Positions 35,965 through 46,458 of a stretch of 64,000 bases of DNA are shown one piece after another. The stretch's first letter is position 1; the number at the start of each line of letters is the position of its first letter. A program made the position numbers and the translations under genes. The notes under the pieces are model-generated. The model searched no databases, had not been told where the DNA came from, and saw only the letters and a list, made by a program, of their open reading frames with translations. This DNA is from Tubiluchus corallicola (Eukaryota; Priapulida; Priapulimorpha; Priapulimorphida; Tubiluchidae): positions 62,001 to 126,000 of the forward strand of contig JAQGDQ010000114.1 in the NCBI GenBank assembly GCA_030141605.1, written 5' to 3'.

Positions 35965-37735
35965 TCAGAAAGCATAACACAGAACTGGAAGATCTGGATT
36001 TTGTGAATGATATAGTTTGACGATTGCAGTCTGGGCGTTTACAGGCAAAGACCACAAGGCTGAAGGAAGAAGTGGAGAAAGTTGGTCTTTGACTAAATGA
36101 CAGGAAATGTAAAATGACGAAGTTGAGTGCAGGGTGTAACACAAAGGTGCAAGTGGGAGAGGAAGAGGTGGATCGAGGACATAGAAGAATTTGTGTATGT
36201 GGGAGTGATGATGTCAAACACAGATGGAGGAACACCAGATATAATAAGCAAGTTAAGTAAAGCAAGAGCAATGTTTTGGAGACTTGGCAAGATCTGGAGA
36301 GCAAGGAGCACTGGGGCAAAATCAAAATAAAGTTATTCAAAATATTGTTGAGGCCAGTGTTACTGAATGTACGCAAGGTGTGGAAGATGATGAAAGAAAA
36401 CAGTGGAGAAGAAGTACAAATGCCGGAGACTCGTGATGCTAAGGACTAGATGGCAGCTAGGAGCTAGTGACAAACAGGGCACAAATGTGTGCAGTGAGTG
36501 ATGAACTTTAGAGGAGATGGAATTGAATTGAACACGTCTTACAGAAGGAAGGCGGGAGTGACTGTGAAATAGCAATGAAATGGCCACTAAGGGTGAGCAG
36601 TGAACGTTCAAGTTTGAACATTCGAATTTGTTTCAAATGAGTATGTTTAGTTTGAAAACCATTCGAACCTAAAACTGTAGCCACTTTTGAATAATTCAAC
36701 ATTTTAACCACACACATTGTCACTAACTCCTTTAGGACTGCATCATTCAAAGTAGGTCTTATAAGACCAATGACTTTTCTGCCACTGTATGAGCACTAAC
36801 GTAATTTAATGATTACAAATTAGGCACTGTTCTATTCAGGAGCATCTCGGTTGTCCAATCATGCTATTTGTTAAAACATTCATAAGTGATTTAATTGGAT
36901 AAAATTAAGAAAAACACGCTCTTTTGAGATATTCCAACTTTGCCAATTGGGTAGCTTAGTCTGACGTACATGATTGTACACTCTATTTTATTGATCGCCT
37001 GCTTGCTACAGCGCAAGCTGTGCACTGTTCTGCTACTATTGTAGGAAAAACTAACCGATGAGCCAAGGATAAGATAGAATCGTTTCAAATTTTAACAGGA
37101 ATTTCTGCTTAGAAATAGCCACTTTCAAACTAGACTTGCGGCCAAAGTGCATCAGTATGTTGCCTCTGGGTAGCTAAAATTTTCTGCATTAGCTGATGTC
37201 ACGCAAATGATACTATACACTACTACGGTGCAAACACTGCAGTCGCTGAATGCTAGTTTCAACTTTTTCGTCATAAATGGATTTTTAATTTGCTTAAAGT
37301 AAGCAGAAGCAGTTTGTATATAATTTTGCATGAAAACCCATCGTGTGAGGAGTAGAAACCTACAAAAATTACCAGTTATAACGTGATTGTTATTATTGTG
37401 ATTTTTCTTTGCACAGTTTTCAGACAAATTAGGGATTTGCTTCCGGATTGAGTACGGACAAAGTACGGATTGATTCGAATTCAAAACTCACAAATTCGAC
37501 TGGATTCGGATTCGCCTTCTGGCAGTGAACGCTCATGCGGGGGGGGGAGGGTCTAATGGACACCAGAAGGAAGAAGGGAAGGGGTAGACCGACAACAATA
37601 TAGAGAAGGTCAGTGGAGCTGAAGAGGAATCACCAGGATAGAAAAACTGGAAAGTAATGTCAATGAACAAAGGGGTTTGGAGAAGGAGTGTCATGGCCTT
37701 ATGCGCCCCTGGGGTGGGGGGAACTAAACACTAAG
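35965..37735 (+). mobile_element. LINE 3' fragment, split by a 915-base insertion
   Basis: Before the insertion the frames read ELEDLDFVNDI (a decayed FADD box), KTTRLKEEVEKVGL, IEDIEEFVYVGVMMS, LSKARAMFWRLGKIW and IKLFKILLRPVLL; after it, WTPEGRRKGRGRPTT and a degenerate tail. This is the usual order for the thumb and C-terminus of a non-LTR retrotransposon reverse transcriptase. Stops and frameshifts make it inactive. The 5' end is truncated near 35965. Confidence 0.75.
36607..37521. mobile_element. Insertion nested in the LINE, flanked by a 10-base direct repeat
   Basis: GCAGTGAACG occurs at 36597-36606 and again at 37522-37531. Removing 36607-37521 plus one copy rejoins the LINE C-terminal region. 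The ends contain related words (ACATTCGAATTTG at left, CAAATTCG and GAATTCGAA at right) but no clean terminal inverted repeat. A duplication of 8-10 bases would suit a hAT-like element; class not established. Confidence 0.55.
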
Positions 37736-38224
37736 TGCTGACACATTTATGCTTTCAGCAGCTTGATCAGCAATGCTTTTGCATAATTATGTTAAGTGGG
37801 CCCATCATAGGCATTTGCAGATTTAATTACATGAACGTACTCAAGAAAATAATTTTATTTTTTTTACAAAAGCTTTAGATGTTTTAAAAGTTACATGTTA
37901 GTAATGTAACTTTTGGCAATGGATGAGGATTCCCGCTATTTTAGCCTACTATAGACAGCATGCATTTGTGGTGCTGCACAGAAACAGTGTGTTTTTGCAT
38001 GATAGAGTCACCTAGCAGCCAATGCATTAATTGGGTGGCATTGGCATGCAAATGTCTGTCACCTAAATGGCCTGTCCCTAGTCAAAAACCCATTTAAGTG
38101 TGACCATTGCTTTCATCACAGAGCTTTACCGACTGTCTCTTGTTTGAGAAGATAGATGTAGATGGATGGATGGATGAATAAATATAATGGTGTTGGACAG
38201 GCAGACAAAAAGAAAGACAAAGTG

Positions 38225-38591
38225 TGTTGTGGAGATAGCTGGCATCTATTAGAATTAAATAGAACATTGTAGAATGTTCCATTAGAATAATCGTCTTACC
38301 TTGTAGAATGTTCTAGAAAGACTTGTCTAGAATGTTCCCTGGCACCCTATACAAGGCGAAGCAGGCCGCTGAGAGACACACATAGATTCACATGGATGCC
38401 ACTTGCATATTCTCTTGTATACTTGCATTTTCAGATACACCCAAACGTTTTCCAGATTTTCACGTTTAGTGTAATCATTTCGTGTTCCTTCATACTTTTG
38501 TGTTGTAGAATTCTCGCTTAATAAACTAGTTTAATTTGATGAAGTGTTTTCTGGTTTTCTCTACGAGTCTTCCGAGAGAAACAAAACAACA
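38225..38591 (+). mobile_element. Solo LTR with 5-base target duplication
   Basis: 367 bases starting TGTTGTGGAGATAG and ending AACAAAACAACA (TG...CA), flanked on both sides by AAGTG (38220-38224 and 38592-38596). Inside are a TATA-like CCTATACAAGG near 38347 and AATAAA at 38520-38525. No internal retroelement sequence flanks it, so it is most simply a solo LTR left by recombination. Size and start resemble Copia-type LTRs. Confidence 0.75.
38272..38337 (+). promoter_or_regulatory. Cluster of heat-shock-element-like motifs in the LTR
   Basis: GAATGTTCTAGAA at 38306-38318 is a perfect three-unit nGAAnnTTCnnGAA array. GAATGTTC also occurs at 38272 and 38330, each next to additional GAA units (TTAGAA, TCTAGAA). 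They sit upstream of the TATA-like site of the LTR, where an enhancer would be. Confidence 0.5.
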
Positions 38592-38596
38592 AAGTG

Positions 38597-39938
38597 AGAG
38601 AAAGGAGAGGCTAACGAAGCAAAGGGTGACAAGTAATCTAGCTTCAAGACCACAGTAAAGAGTTGCCTTATGTGAATTAATGTTCTAAAAACCGAAATGG
38701 GCGACAAGACTTAGGCACGTACGTATTGTCACTGGTCAGCTGTAATTTTACGCAGTAAAGCTTTTAATTTCTGAAAGTGCATGGTGCCTTTCAACCCCAA
38801 TTATGTTACAAAGAAAACTCAACCAAACTGAACACTGAAAAACTAGTCTGTGGTTACAGATTATACCACTAGTAATACTGTTATCTATGTCCGTTCACTG
38901 TCTCGGCGGTTTGGTTGCCAAGGAAGTTTGATAAAAAAAAACAGTGACGCGTATACAGAGTTTCCCATATTGCTCGTAACGAAATTTAGCAAGTATTTTT
39001 AAACTTTTTACAACCATGTTCACTGGAATTGTTATTTGTAATCGTAATACATTGCCTTATAAAAATAAATTGAATATCAGCATTATTTGCCACATTTACG
39101 GATGTTTTTGCTTTGCTTAAAGCCAGTTTTTATTTTATCAACAACTTTTTTTTACATAAATTGATGCCTTAAAACAGCACATATTGCATTATTCTGTTTT
39201 AAAATGCACTAGTAGTAGTAATGAAAACGCTATAGTTATTATACAAGTATATTTGTTTTTGCTTCCTGACTGATCACTAAATACGAGCCGGTTGTATCAA
39301 ATGAGACCTGGGAGCAAACTTTATGCCAAGGAATTTTGCCTGCAATCTGTTTTTATAGCAACCAGACTTAAGTCTCTAGATAAAATTCCCAAGGTCACAC
39401 CAGGGTTTGGCTTTGACTCTGCTGCAGTGTTTATTCTTAACTGCTGCCTAGAATCAAACGTCGACTAAAGAAAAATCACTAGCTAGGTAAGTAAGATATA
39501 TAGGTGGTTTCAAGCAAGCAGAAAAAAGTTAATCAGTAGAAACATGAGTAAAACTCATAAAATGTTTGATTTATATGATTTAAGCAGCACGTTGAAAAAG
39601 GTGCAGTTGCTGGAACTGTAGCCTCAAGTCAGATTATATCTTGTACGTAATATATAAATCCAGATACCAGCGGAATAAATGTTAGATTGTGTTTTTGCAA
39701 ACTCAACTGACTTTGCTCATCTGTTTGATGAAGTGGGCTTAGAAGCTCTGTTTAGTAAAGAGGGAAGCAGCTGCAGTGTAAATGGAAGCTGCCAGATGGC
39801 ACACAAATCAGAGTTGTCATGGTTGCATCCACTTGGCAGATCTAGGCAGATTTAAATTTTGTAAAAGCTCTACATTTATGCTTTCAAAAAATGAGCCCAC
39901 AAATGCCATGTGTATATTGGATACACAGTTTTAATATA
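38597..39938. other. Intergenic stretch, no gene seen
   Basis: Contains the tail-like sequence near 39613 shared with the repeat at 32110-32835. Nothing else recognised. Confidence 0.45.
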
Positions 39939-40340
39939 CAGTAAGCGCCGCTTTATAGACTCACTTTGGGACAGAAGCATTTTGACCCAATTAACCGACT
40001 GAACCTATTAACAAATGGGTGTTGTATTACTGGTATAGAAGTATGAGTCACCAGCTCACTATGCATTGCAAAGGTTTTTAATGAATTTTAGAAACAAAAT
40101 GTTGCCTAAATTGCTTTGTGCAGTTAAAAATTAGAAAAAATATTTTAAAATATTGATTTATATAAGTGAATTAGCAATAAATTAAAAAATATACTTTTCT
40201 AAATCACACAAGTCTGTTTATTTGCAAAAATTACAAAAATTCCTTCAAAGTCGGCTGCTTCATTTTATCGCGAAGAAGTTTGCTCACAAAGTTCTCAAAA
40301 TGATAAAAATTTTGAAAATCTATTGTTGTACGGTGCACAA
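39939..40340 (-). mobile_element. TIR element of the CAGTARGCGCC family, copy 3 (reverse, truncated)
   Basis: Starts CAGTAAGCGCCGCTTTATAG after TA, followed by GACTCACTTTGGGACAGAAG. The body is the reverse complement of the inside of the copy ending at 58699, including a stretch rich in AAAATT and AAGTCGGCTGCTTCATTTT. Similarity fades near 40340, where the GAT repeat region begins shortly after. Confidence 0.55.
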
Positions 40341-40667
40341 ATCCTCATAAAATACTTAGTGCTTGGTGTGCCTAAACTGTTGGTGGTGCCCGTGTTTTTT
40401 TCCAAGTAGCTTTGCCTGAGTTTCCGCTTGCTGTAATTCTAACGTACTTACTGTACTGTAACTGCATCCCTGGCATAACAGCAACATCTAACTGATTAAA
40501 CTTTATGGCAGAGACTGACTGAGCTTCAAAAGCAGACTGCTAAACAAATGATTAAATGTTTAACAATGTCATTGTTACAGTTCCAAAATCTTTGTCAATG
40601 TAGTAACTCTGTCCAAAAATTAACATTTGTATTTACTTTAAAATATTTTAATAATGCAGTTACACTA

Positions 40668-40775
40668 ATGGTGATGATGATGATAATGATGATTGATAAC
40701 AATGATGTGATGATAATGAAGATGATGACGATGAAGAAGAAGAAAAAGATGATGATGATGATGATTGATGATGAT
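40668..40775 (+). repeat. (GAT)n-type microsatellite
   Basis: Impure GATGAT/AATGAT/GAAGAA triplet tract. It creates an apparent open frame of Met/Asp/Lys that I do not regard as coding. Confidence 0.85.
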
Positions 40776-40992
40776 GGTGATATCATGTATTATCTAGAAG
40801 TATCATAGTACAATTCTGATGGAGTGTGGATGCAGCCCAGGTGTGCAAGTAATCTCTAGATGGTTTGAAAGCTGGAATTACAGACAGCAATGCCAGTTGC
40901 TGTGGAGCTTAATAGATAGGTAAGCTGTTTGGTTTGTTAAATCTATGGCAATTCATTAACATGCTGACATGTTTATGTTTCAAGCAAAAAAC

Positions 40993-41344
40993 AAGTGAAA
41001 TTTTACAATCTGCATACTATAGGCCTACCTCAAAGAAACTTGCCTTGAGTGTTTTTTTTTAGTACGTGCTACTTTTATTTTTAATTGATGCTTTCTCTTA
41101 ACAGGTAAGCTTGACAAGCTAAGGCTTTATAGACTAATCTGAATATAACACTAAAATGTATCAAGTATTATAAATCATTAATATATTATTCTGTATTCAT
41201 TGCTATTTTATGTAAAGATAAAACTTTTGAACTCTAATTATGTGACAGGATGAGTTGCTGAGCTCTGACTTATATATTGACTAAAGAAGTTTTGAGAATA
41301 AACGGGGTGATTTAGTCTTCGAAATGGAATTTAGAAATAGAAAA
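40993..41344 (+). repeat. Long inverted repeat, left arm
   Basis: About 350 bases, from AAGTGAAATTTTACAATCTG to GGAATTTAGAAATAG, matching the reverse complement of 43626-43972 with roughly 90% identity by eye and small gaps. The 2.3 kb between the arms holds two coding exons of the F-box/WD gene. Confidence 0.85.
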
Positions 41345-41514
41345 CGTTGCCTCTGAAAATCTTTCCTTTTAGCTTATTTATTATTGCACTTATTTTGCTA
41401 ATTACACATGAAATTCAGTAGTAGTCGAAGCCATAAAGGTAACATGAATGAGAATGACTCTACCAAAACAGCAACAGCACTAGCAATGGTAACAGAACAA
41501 TAATTGGCCAATGA

Positions 41515-41621
41515 TTGCAAACATTTGCAAAAGCTATTCAATGTTCAAGAAAGGCACAGGAAACTTGCAAACAATATAGTGAGGTGAAGCCCTGGCAAAA
41601 ACACAACCAGGTTTTATACTC
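41515..41621 (+). CDS. Possible upstream coding exon of the F-box/WD gene
   Basis: Exon 41909 enters in phase 2 and has no in-frame ATG before an upstream TAA, so an earlier coding exon must exist. The open frame here ends at a near-perfect donor (ACTC|GTAAGTAC) in phase 2, giving KHNQVLYS joined to CDRKELLGILD. No in-frame ATG and no convincing acceptor was found, and the left boundary is only the preceding stop codon. The true first exon may lie elsewhere between 34.7 and 41.9 kb. Confidence 0.25.
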
Positions 41622-41908
41622 GTAAGTACTTTTACCTGATAACCAGAAAATCACCAACTATGAATGGTCATCACTCATTAGTAATGTAGGTAGCCAATTA
41701 TTTAATGCCCTACTGTTTAACTTGATAAATTGGCCTTTTAACAAAAAAGCGAAGACAGTTTTAGTTTAACCTGTGATTTAACTGTTGAATGACTGAACCT
41801 GAATTTGGCATACAGGTATACTATTTAACCGAGTTGTCCTGTCAGTTAAATAAGGTTGTAAATATTATACGTATAATGTATAAATGTTGTACTGTTTAAT
41901 TCAAATAG

Positions 41909-44480
41909 ATGTGACAGAAAAGAGTTGTTGGGAATTTTGGATGTTTTGAAAATTGTTACTTATCTTGGACGCACTGTTTATGGGAGAACTTTACTTGAGT
42001 TGCAGTCACCATGCAAAAATATTTTTTCAGGTATATTTTTACCTTTGTTGTTTTATTTTGATGTAATTATTGTAATCTGTTCTGTAATTTACAACTTTCA
42101 CAGTTTGCACGAAACAAATGACTGTCTCATTTTGCTGGATTTTTATCATGTTGTTTGCTTTCATTGCACAATAATGCTTAAAATGCTTAATGCTACTGTA
42201 CTTTTCATTAAAATCAGATATATGTATTTTTAAAGCACTTTTTAAAATCTAAAACCAGTTTTATGGGTATAAGATGCAACAGTTTGGTTGTTGATTTCTG
42301 AACAAGTTAGTGATGACATTCAGTCATTGGCGTACCAGTTTGAGCTTATATAGCTTTTCTTATTCCACCCAGTTATCAAAAGAACCACATTCTTACATAG
42401 TCTGTTAGATAAATTGAAAGTAAGAATATGCTGGGTGTTTCAGAAGTCACTAGCTATTTTGTTCAGTAACTGAGAATTTTTTTGAGCCTACATTTGAAGT
42501 TTATGCCTTTTTCTTCTGCTGCCATGCTGACTTTAGAACACAGGCGTAAAATCACTGTATGGCTTCATGACTACATAGAAAGGAGCACCTTGTAGGTGTA
42601 AAGCACTGCAGTAGATTTATAAAGGTAACCAAGCTAACTGAAGTTTTATGCCTCCTAAATTCTCATGAATGCGGTTTGCTCTGCATTATTAACACATCTC
42701 TGGAACAATAAAAGCTTCTATTGAAAGAACAAAGGTTTTTTGGCTTAAAGTGATTGCATGATTAACTTTGAAGAATTAACATTATATTGAATCATCCTTT
42801 ATAGTTCATCAGGTGTGGAACTGTGTGAAGCTTATATGATATGAACAGTAAAGGACACTATCATACAACAGTAGAATCTGTTTTTAAAATACGGAGTAAA
42901 TTTTTTACTAATGCAGTGGTGAATAGTTTAGTTTATTTGAAAAAACTTTTCAATTTCACTTACTATTTACTCAGAAACCTATTGTGTTTGTAAGTGTCTG
43001 AAAGTCTGAAATTTTCTCCTGGAAGGGTTATGCTTGCTATATTCACATTTTAGTCATACACAAAACATTCATAAATGCTGATGTAAGGTTACAAGACAAT
43101 TACACTATATTATTGAGATGATCAATTAAAGATTTCCGTTTGCTCGAGATGCTTAGTCTTTACTACATGTTTTTTTGCAGGAAAGTCGTTTAGTATGTTA
43201 CACGATATTGCAACAAGGAAACTAAGAGTCCAATTTCAAATGAGAAATGTGGGTAAATTCAGATTTTTGTTTAAGCTGTATTAAATTCCATTTCATATTG
43301 CAGAATTGTTGACTCTAGTAAATCGACTTGCCTTGAGTTGTGACTAAGTCCAATGATATTACCAATATGACTCAATATTTTAATTACTCTTTTAATTCCA
43401 ATGATTTTCCGTGGTTCAAACTATTAATTGCCAGTTATTGCCAAATGAGCTTTTTTAGAATGTAGACTTTGTGCAAGTGAAGTCTTAATAATTATGAATA
43501 AGAAACAAAAAAGAAATTCATCTTTAATCCTTAATTCATTGTTGAAATAGCGCTAGCCTACAGCATCAAAACACTGCGTAATTCATGTAGAATCTTGTGA
43601 GCTATTTGCTATGACTTTCTTTTCTTTATTTCTAAATTCCATTTAGAAGACTAAATCACCCTGCTTATTCTCTAAACTTCTTTGGTCAATATATAAGTCA
43701 GAGCTCGGGAATGCAGCCTGTCACATAATTAGACTTCAAAAGTTTTATCTTTACACAAAATAGCAATGAATACAGAATAATATATTAATGATTTATAGTA
43801 CTAGATATATTTTAGTGTTATATACAGATTGATCTGTAAAGCCTTAGTTTGTCAAGCTCATCTGTTTAGAGAAAGCACAAATTACATATAAAAAGTAGCA
43901 CGTACTAAAAAAATACTCAAGGCAATTTTCTTTGAGGTAGGCCTGTAGTATGCAGATTGTAAAATTTCACTTATTTTTAGAACTATTATACATTTATTTA
44001 GAACTATTAGATTTGCTTTTTGCATTTCATATTATCACTAGAATGGTTGATTAAATATCAAAGAAATACTTAATTAACAAGTTTAAGTCAAATTGGCAAC
44101 TTGAAACTTTTAAAGACTCCTCTTTAATAATACTTTCAGAACTCTCGACTTAAAACTAAAAGCTTGAAACTTACTTGTGACAAGTGGCTCAGTAACTTTG
44201 CATTGCTGCAGATTTGCGTACTTTAACTTCTAAAATGGAAGCTCAATTTTCTATGCTCTTTGGATTTCGGCATTTTTATTTATAGCCATTTGCATATTCT
44301 AATGTTGAATTATTAGCTACTAAAGATATTGACCATTATTAGGTACATATTTTTTATTTTTTTATAACAGAAATTATTTGCTGATCTGGCAGTTAAAGAC
44401 TGGGGATATCTTTTGTGCCATCTTCTACTTTTATGCAGCCGTGAGCAAATTGCTTGTTTGCTTTGCTATACACAAAGCAG
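41909..44480 (+). CDS. N-terminal helical exons of the F-box/WD protein
   Basis: Exons 41909-42030 (CDRKELLGILDVLKIVTYLG onward to NIFS), 43181-43248 (KSFSMLHDIATRKLRVQFQM to RN) and 44371-44480 (KLFADLAVKDWGYLLCHLLL to TQS). Phases run 2/1, 1/0 and 0/2. They are Leu-rich and look helical; I do not recognise a named domain. The middle exon has a competing donor, GTGG|GTAAAT, ending at 43252. It looks better as a site but puts the next exon out of frame. Confidence 0.6.
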
Positions 44481-46423
44481 GTATACTTAAACAATATTAA
44501 ACACTGTGTTGATTTTTAATCGTGATTCGTATATCACTACTATAATTATCATCTAGGTCATCATTGTCTTCATTATCATCATTGTCATCCTCATCATCGC
44601 ATCTTTTTTATGGGCAGTTAAAGAGGATTAAGATTCGAAAACTTTCATCTAGTTTTCAAGAAGTGAAATGTAAAATTAGTTCGCGGATCAGCTGACTTTA
44701 AAAGTGCATTGTGGAACGTTTTGTTTTTTTTTGTTTGATGTTTTGTCAAGGGCTTCTTGTCATTATGTAATATAAAAGGTGTTCACAACAGATAGTATAA
44801 AAAGTTCAGGTAAAATTTCACTTCTAGGATTGACAGACCTATCTGCATTGACGATGTCAGTGACAACATTCTCATGAAAATTTTCAAGTTTCTGCCTGAA
44901 GATGATTTGGAAATCGTTGCGCAAGTTAGTCCTAAGTGGCAACAACTTTGTTTGAATAACTGGAATTGGCTTCGAGTAAAACCTTTAAAATGGGGTATGC
45001 AATACTCATCACTAATATTATATTAAAACTTTGCAAATGCTAATTGTAAGCTGTGAAGAAATATTTTCTTTTTTATTTTCATTTCATTTAAGTCTATTGA
45101 GTAAACTATTAAGTAAATAGAATCTTTGTCACTGTTTGGTACACACTGCAGAAATGAACTATTGGAACTACATTTTGTTCCTTGCTAGTTTCATTCATCT
45201 AGGATCAAATATGTTACTTAAAAAGTTTGAGTAACATTTAGTTATAGACTTCTTTAAAAAGATCGTTGAAGCCTAGGCAAGATGTTTAGCCTTGTACATT
45301 TGTACGTATTGCTGCATGTCTTTCAGAACATCCTAAAAACATAAAAAAATTAAAGTTGAATTAAGTTTTTTTTGACAGCATTATAGATTTATGTAACAAA
45401 ATTGAAGTTTTAAACCAATTAACAGAAGCAGTTGCAGGTATTAGATCTTGGTGGTGCCATTACAAAAATGTCCTGTCAAATCATCACATAGCAAATGTTT
45501 ATGAGATCAAATTTTACAATTGCAAAAATCCATGCAAAAAAGTCTGTGCAAAAATCACAAACATTTAGTTAGACCAAATTTTCTAAATGTCAGTGACACT
45601 TAGAGGATACAGAAGATTGTTTCAAAATATTTAAATGCCTCTCTGTATTTGCTTCATGTTCCTATTATCTACTGGAAGCTTGTATGACATGTTCTAGTTT
45701 CATTCGTTCCAGGTTCTTTGATGCCGGCCTTTTTTGATAATGTGAAGTAAAGCTTTTATTCTTTCAGCTGGCTTAGAGGAGGAGCTTGAAGATGGTTTGC
45801 TTCCTCCTGAGCTGTCACATTGGTACAAGAAAATAGAACAAAGCTTGCCATGGCTTCGTCCAGGTAAAAGTATTGTAATATGGATTGATGGAAAATTTTT
45901 TTGCAAAATATATTATAAAGTTTTTACTAAATGTCCAAATTTGCAGCATTATTACTAATGTGGCAGAGGTGCTTTTAGCTTATATAAGTGGCAAATCATT
46001 TATCTATCGAATATTTTGTATTTCAAAATACACCAATAAGTATTAAAGCAGACTTAGCTTCTATTAGAATGCTGTTTTTTGGTCATTTGATAGTCACTGT
46101 AGAAGAAGAGGTTGATGAATATGGCAATCGATACATCAAATTTGGTAAGGGCAGGTCTGCTGATCATGTAACAAGCCGTTTTGGAACAGGTAAACAAAAT
46201 ACAAATGCAGTGTTAACAGGTGTTTGTAGAGTAGACTACGTTCTACGGACTTTAAGTTCTATTTTGTTAAGAACAATTGCGCATTTTACTTTTGTCTGAC
46301 TTTCATTTTAGAAAAATGTGCAGTGTATGCAATTCAGCCATATCAATTGGGATTAACAAAACTGATGAATGCTTTTTATTTGAGAGTCCTAAACATAGCA
46401 TGCATTAAGTAAAATTAACATTC

Positions 46424-46458
<35 letters not shown>

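Noticed and set aside
40548-40808. 86-codon open frame rich in Met, Asp and Lys
   Set aside because: It is the translation of the GAT-type microsatellite; the opposite strand reads as poly-Ile/Ser in the same place.
41511-41577. Alternative frame NDCKHLQKLFNVQERHRKLANN as an upstream F-box gene exon
   Set aside because: It ends in TGA before the good donor at 41621, and its phase does not fit the next exon.
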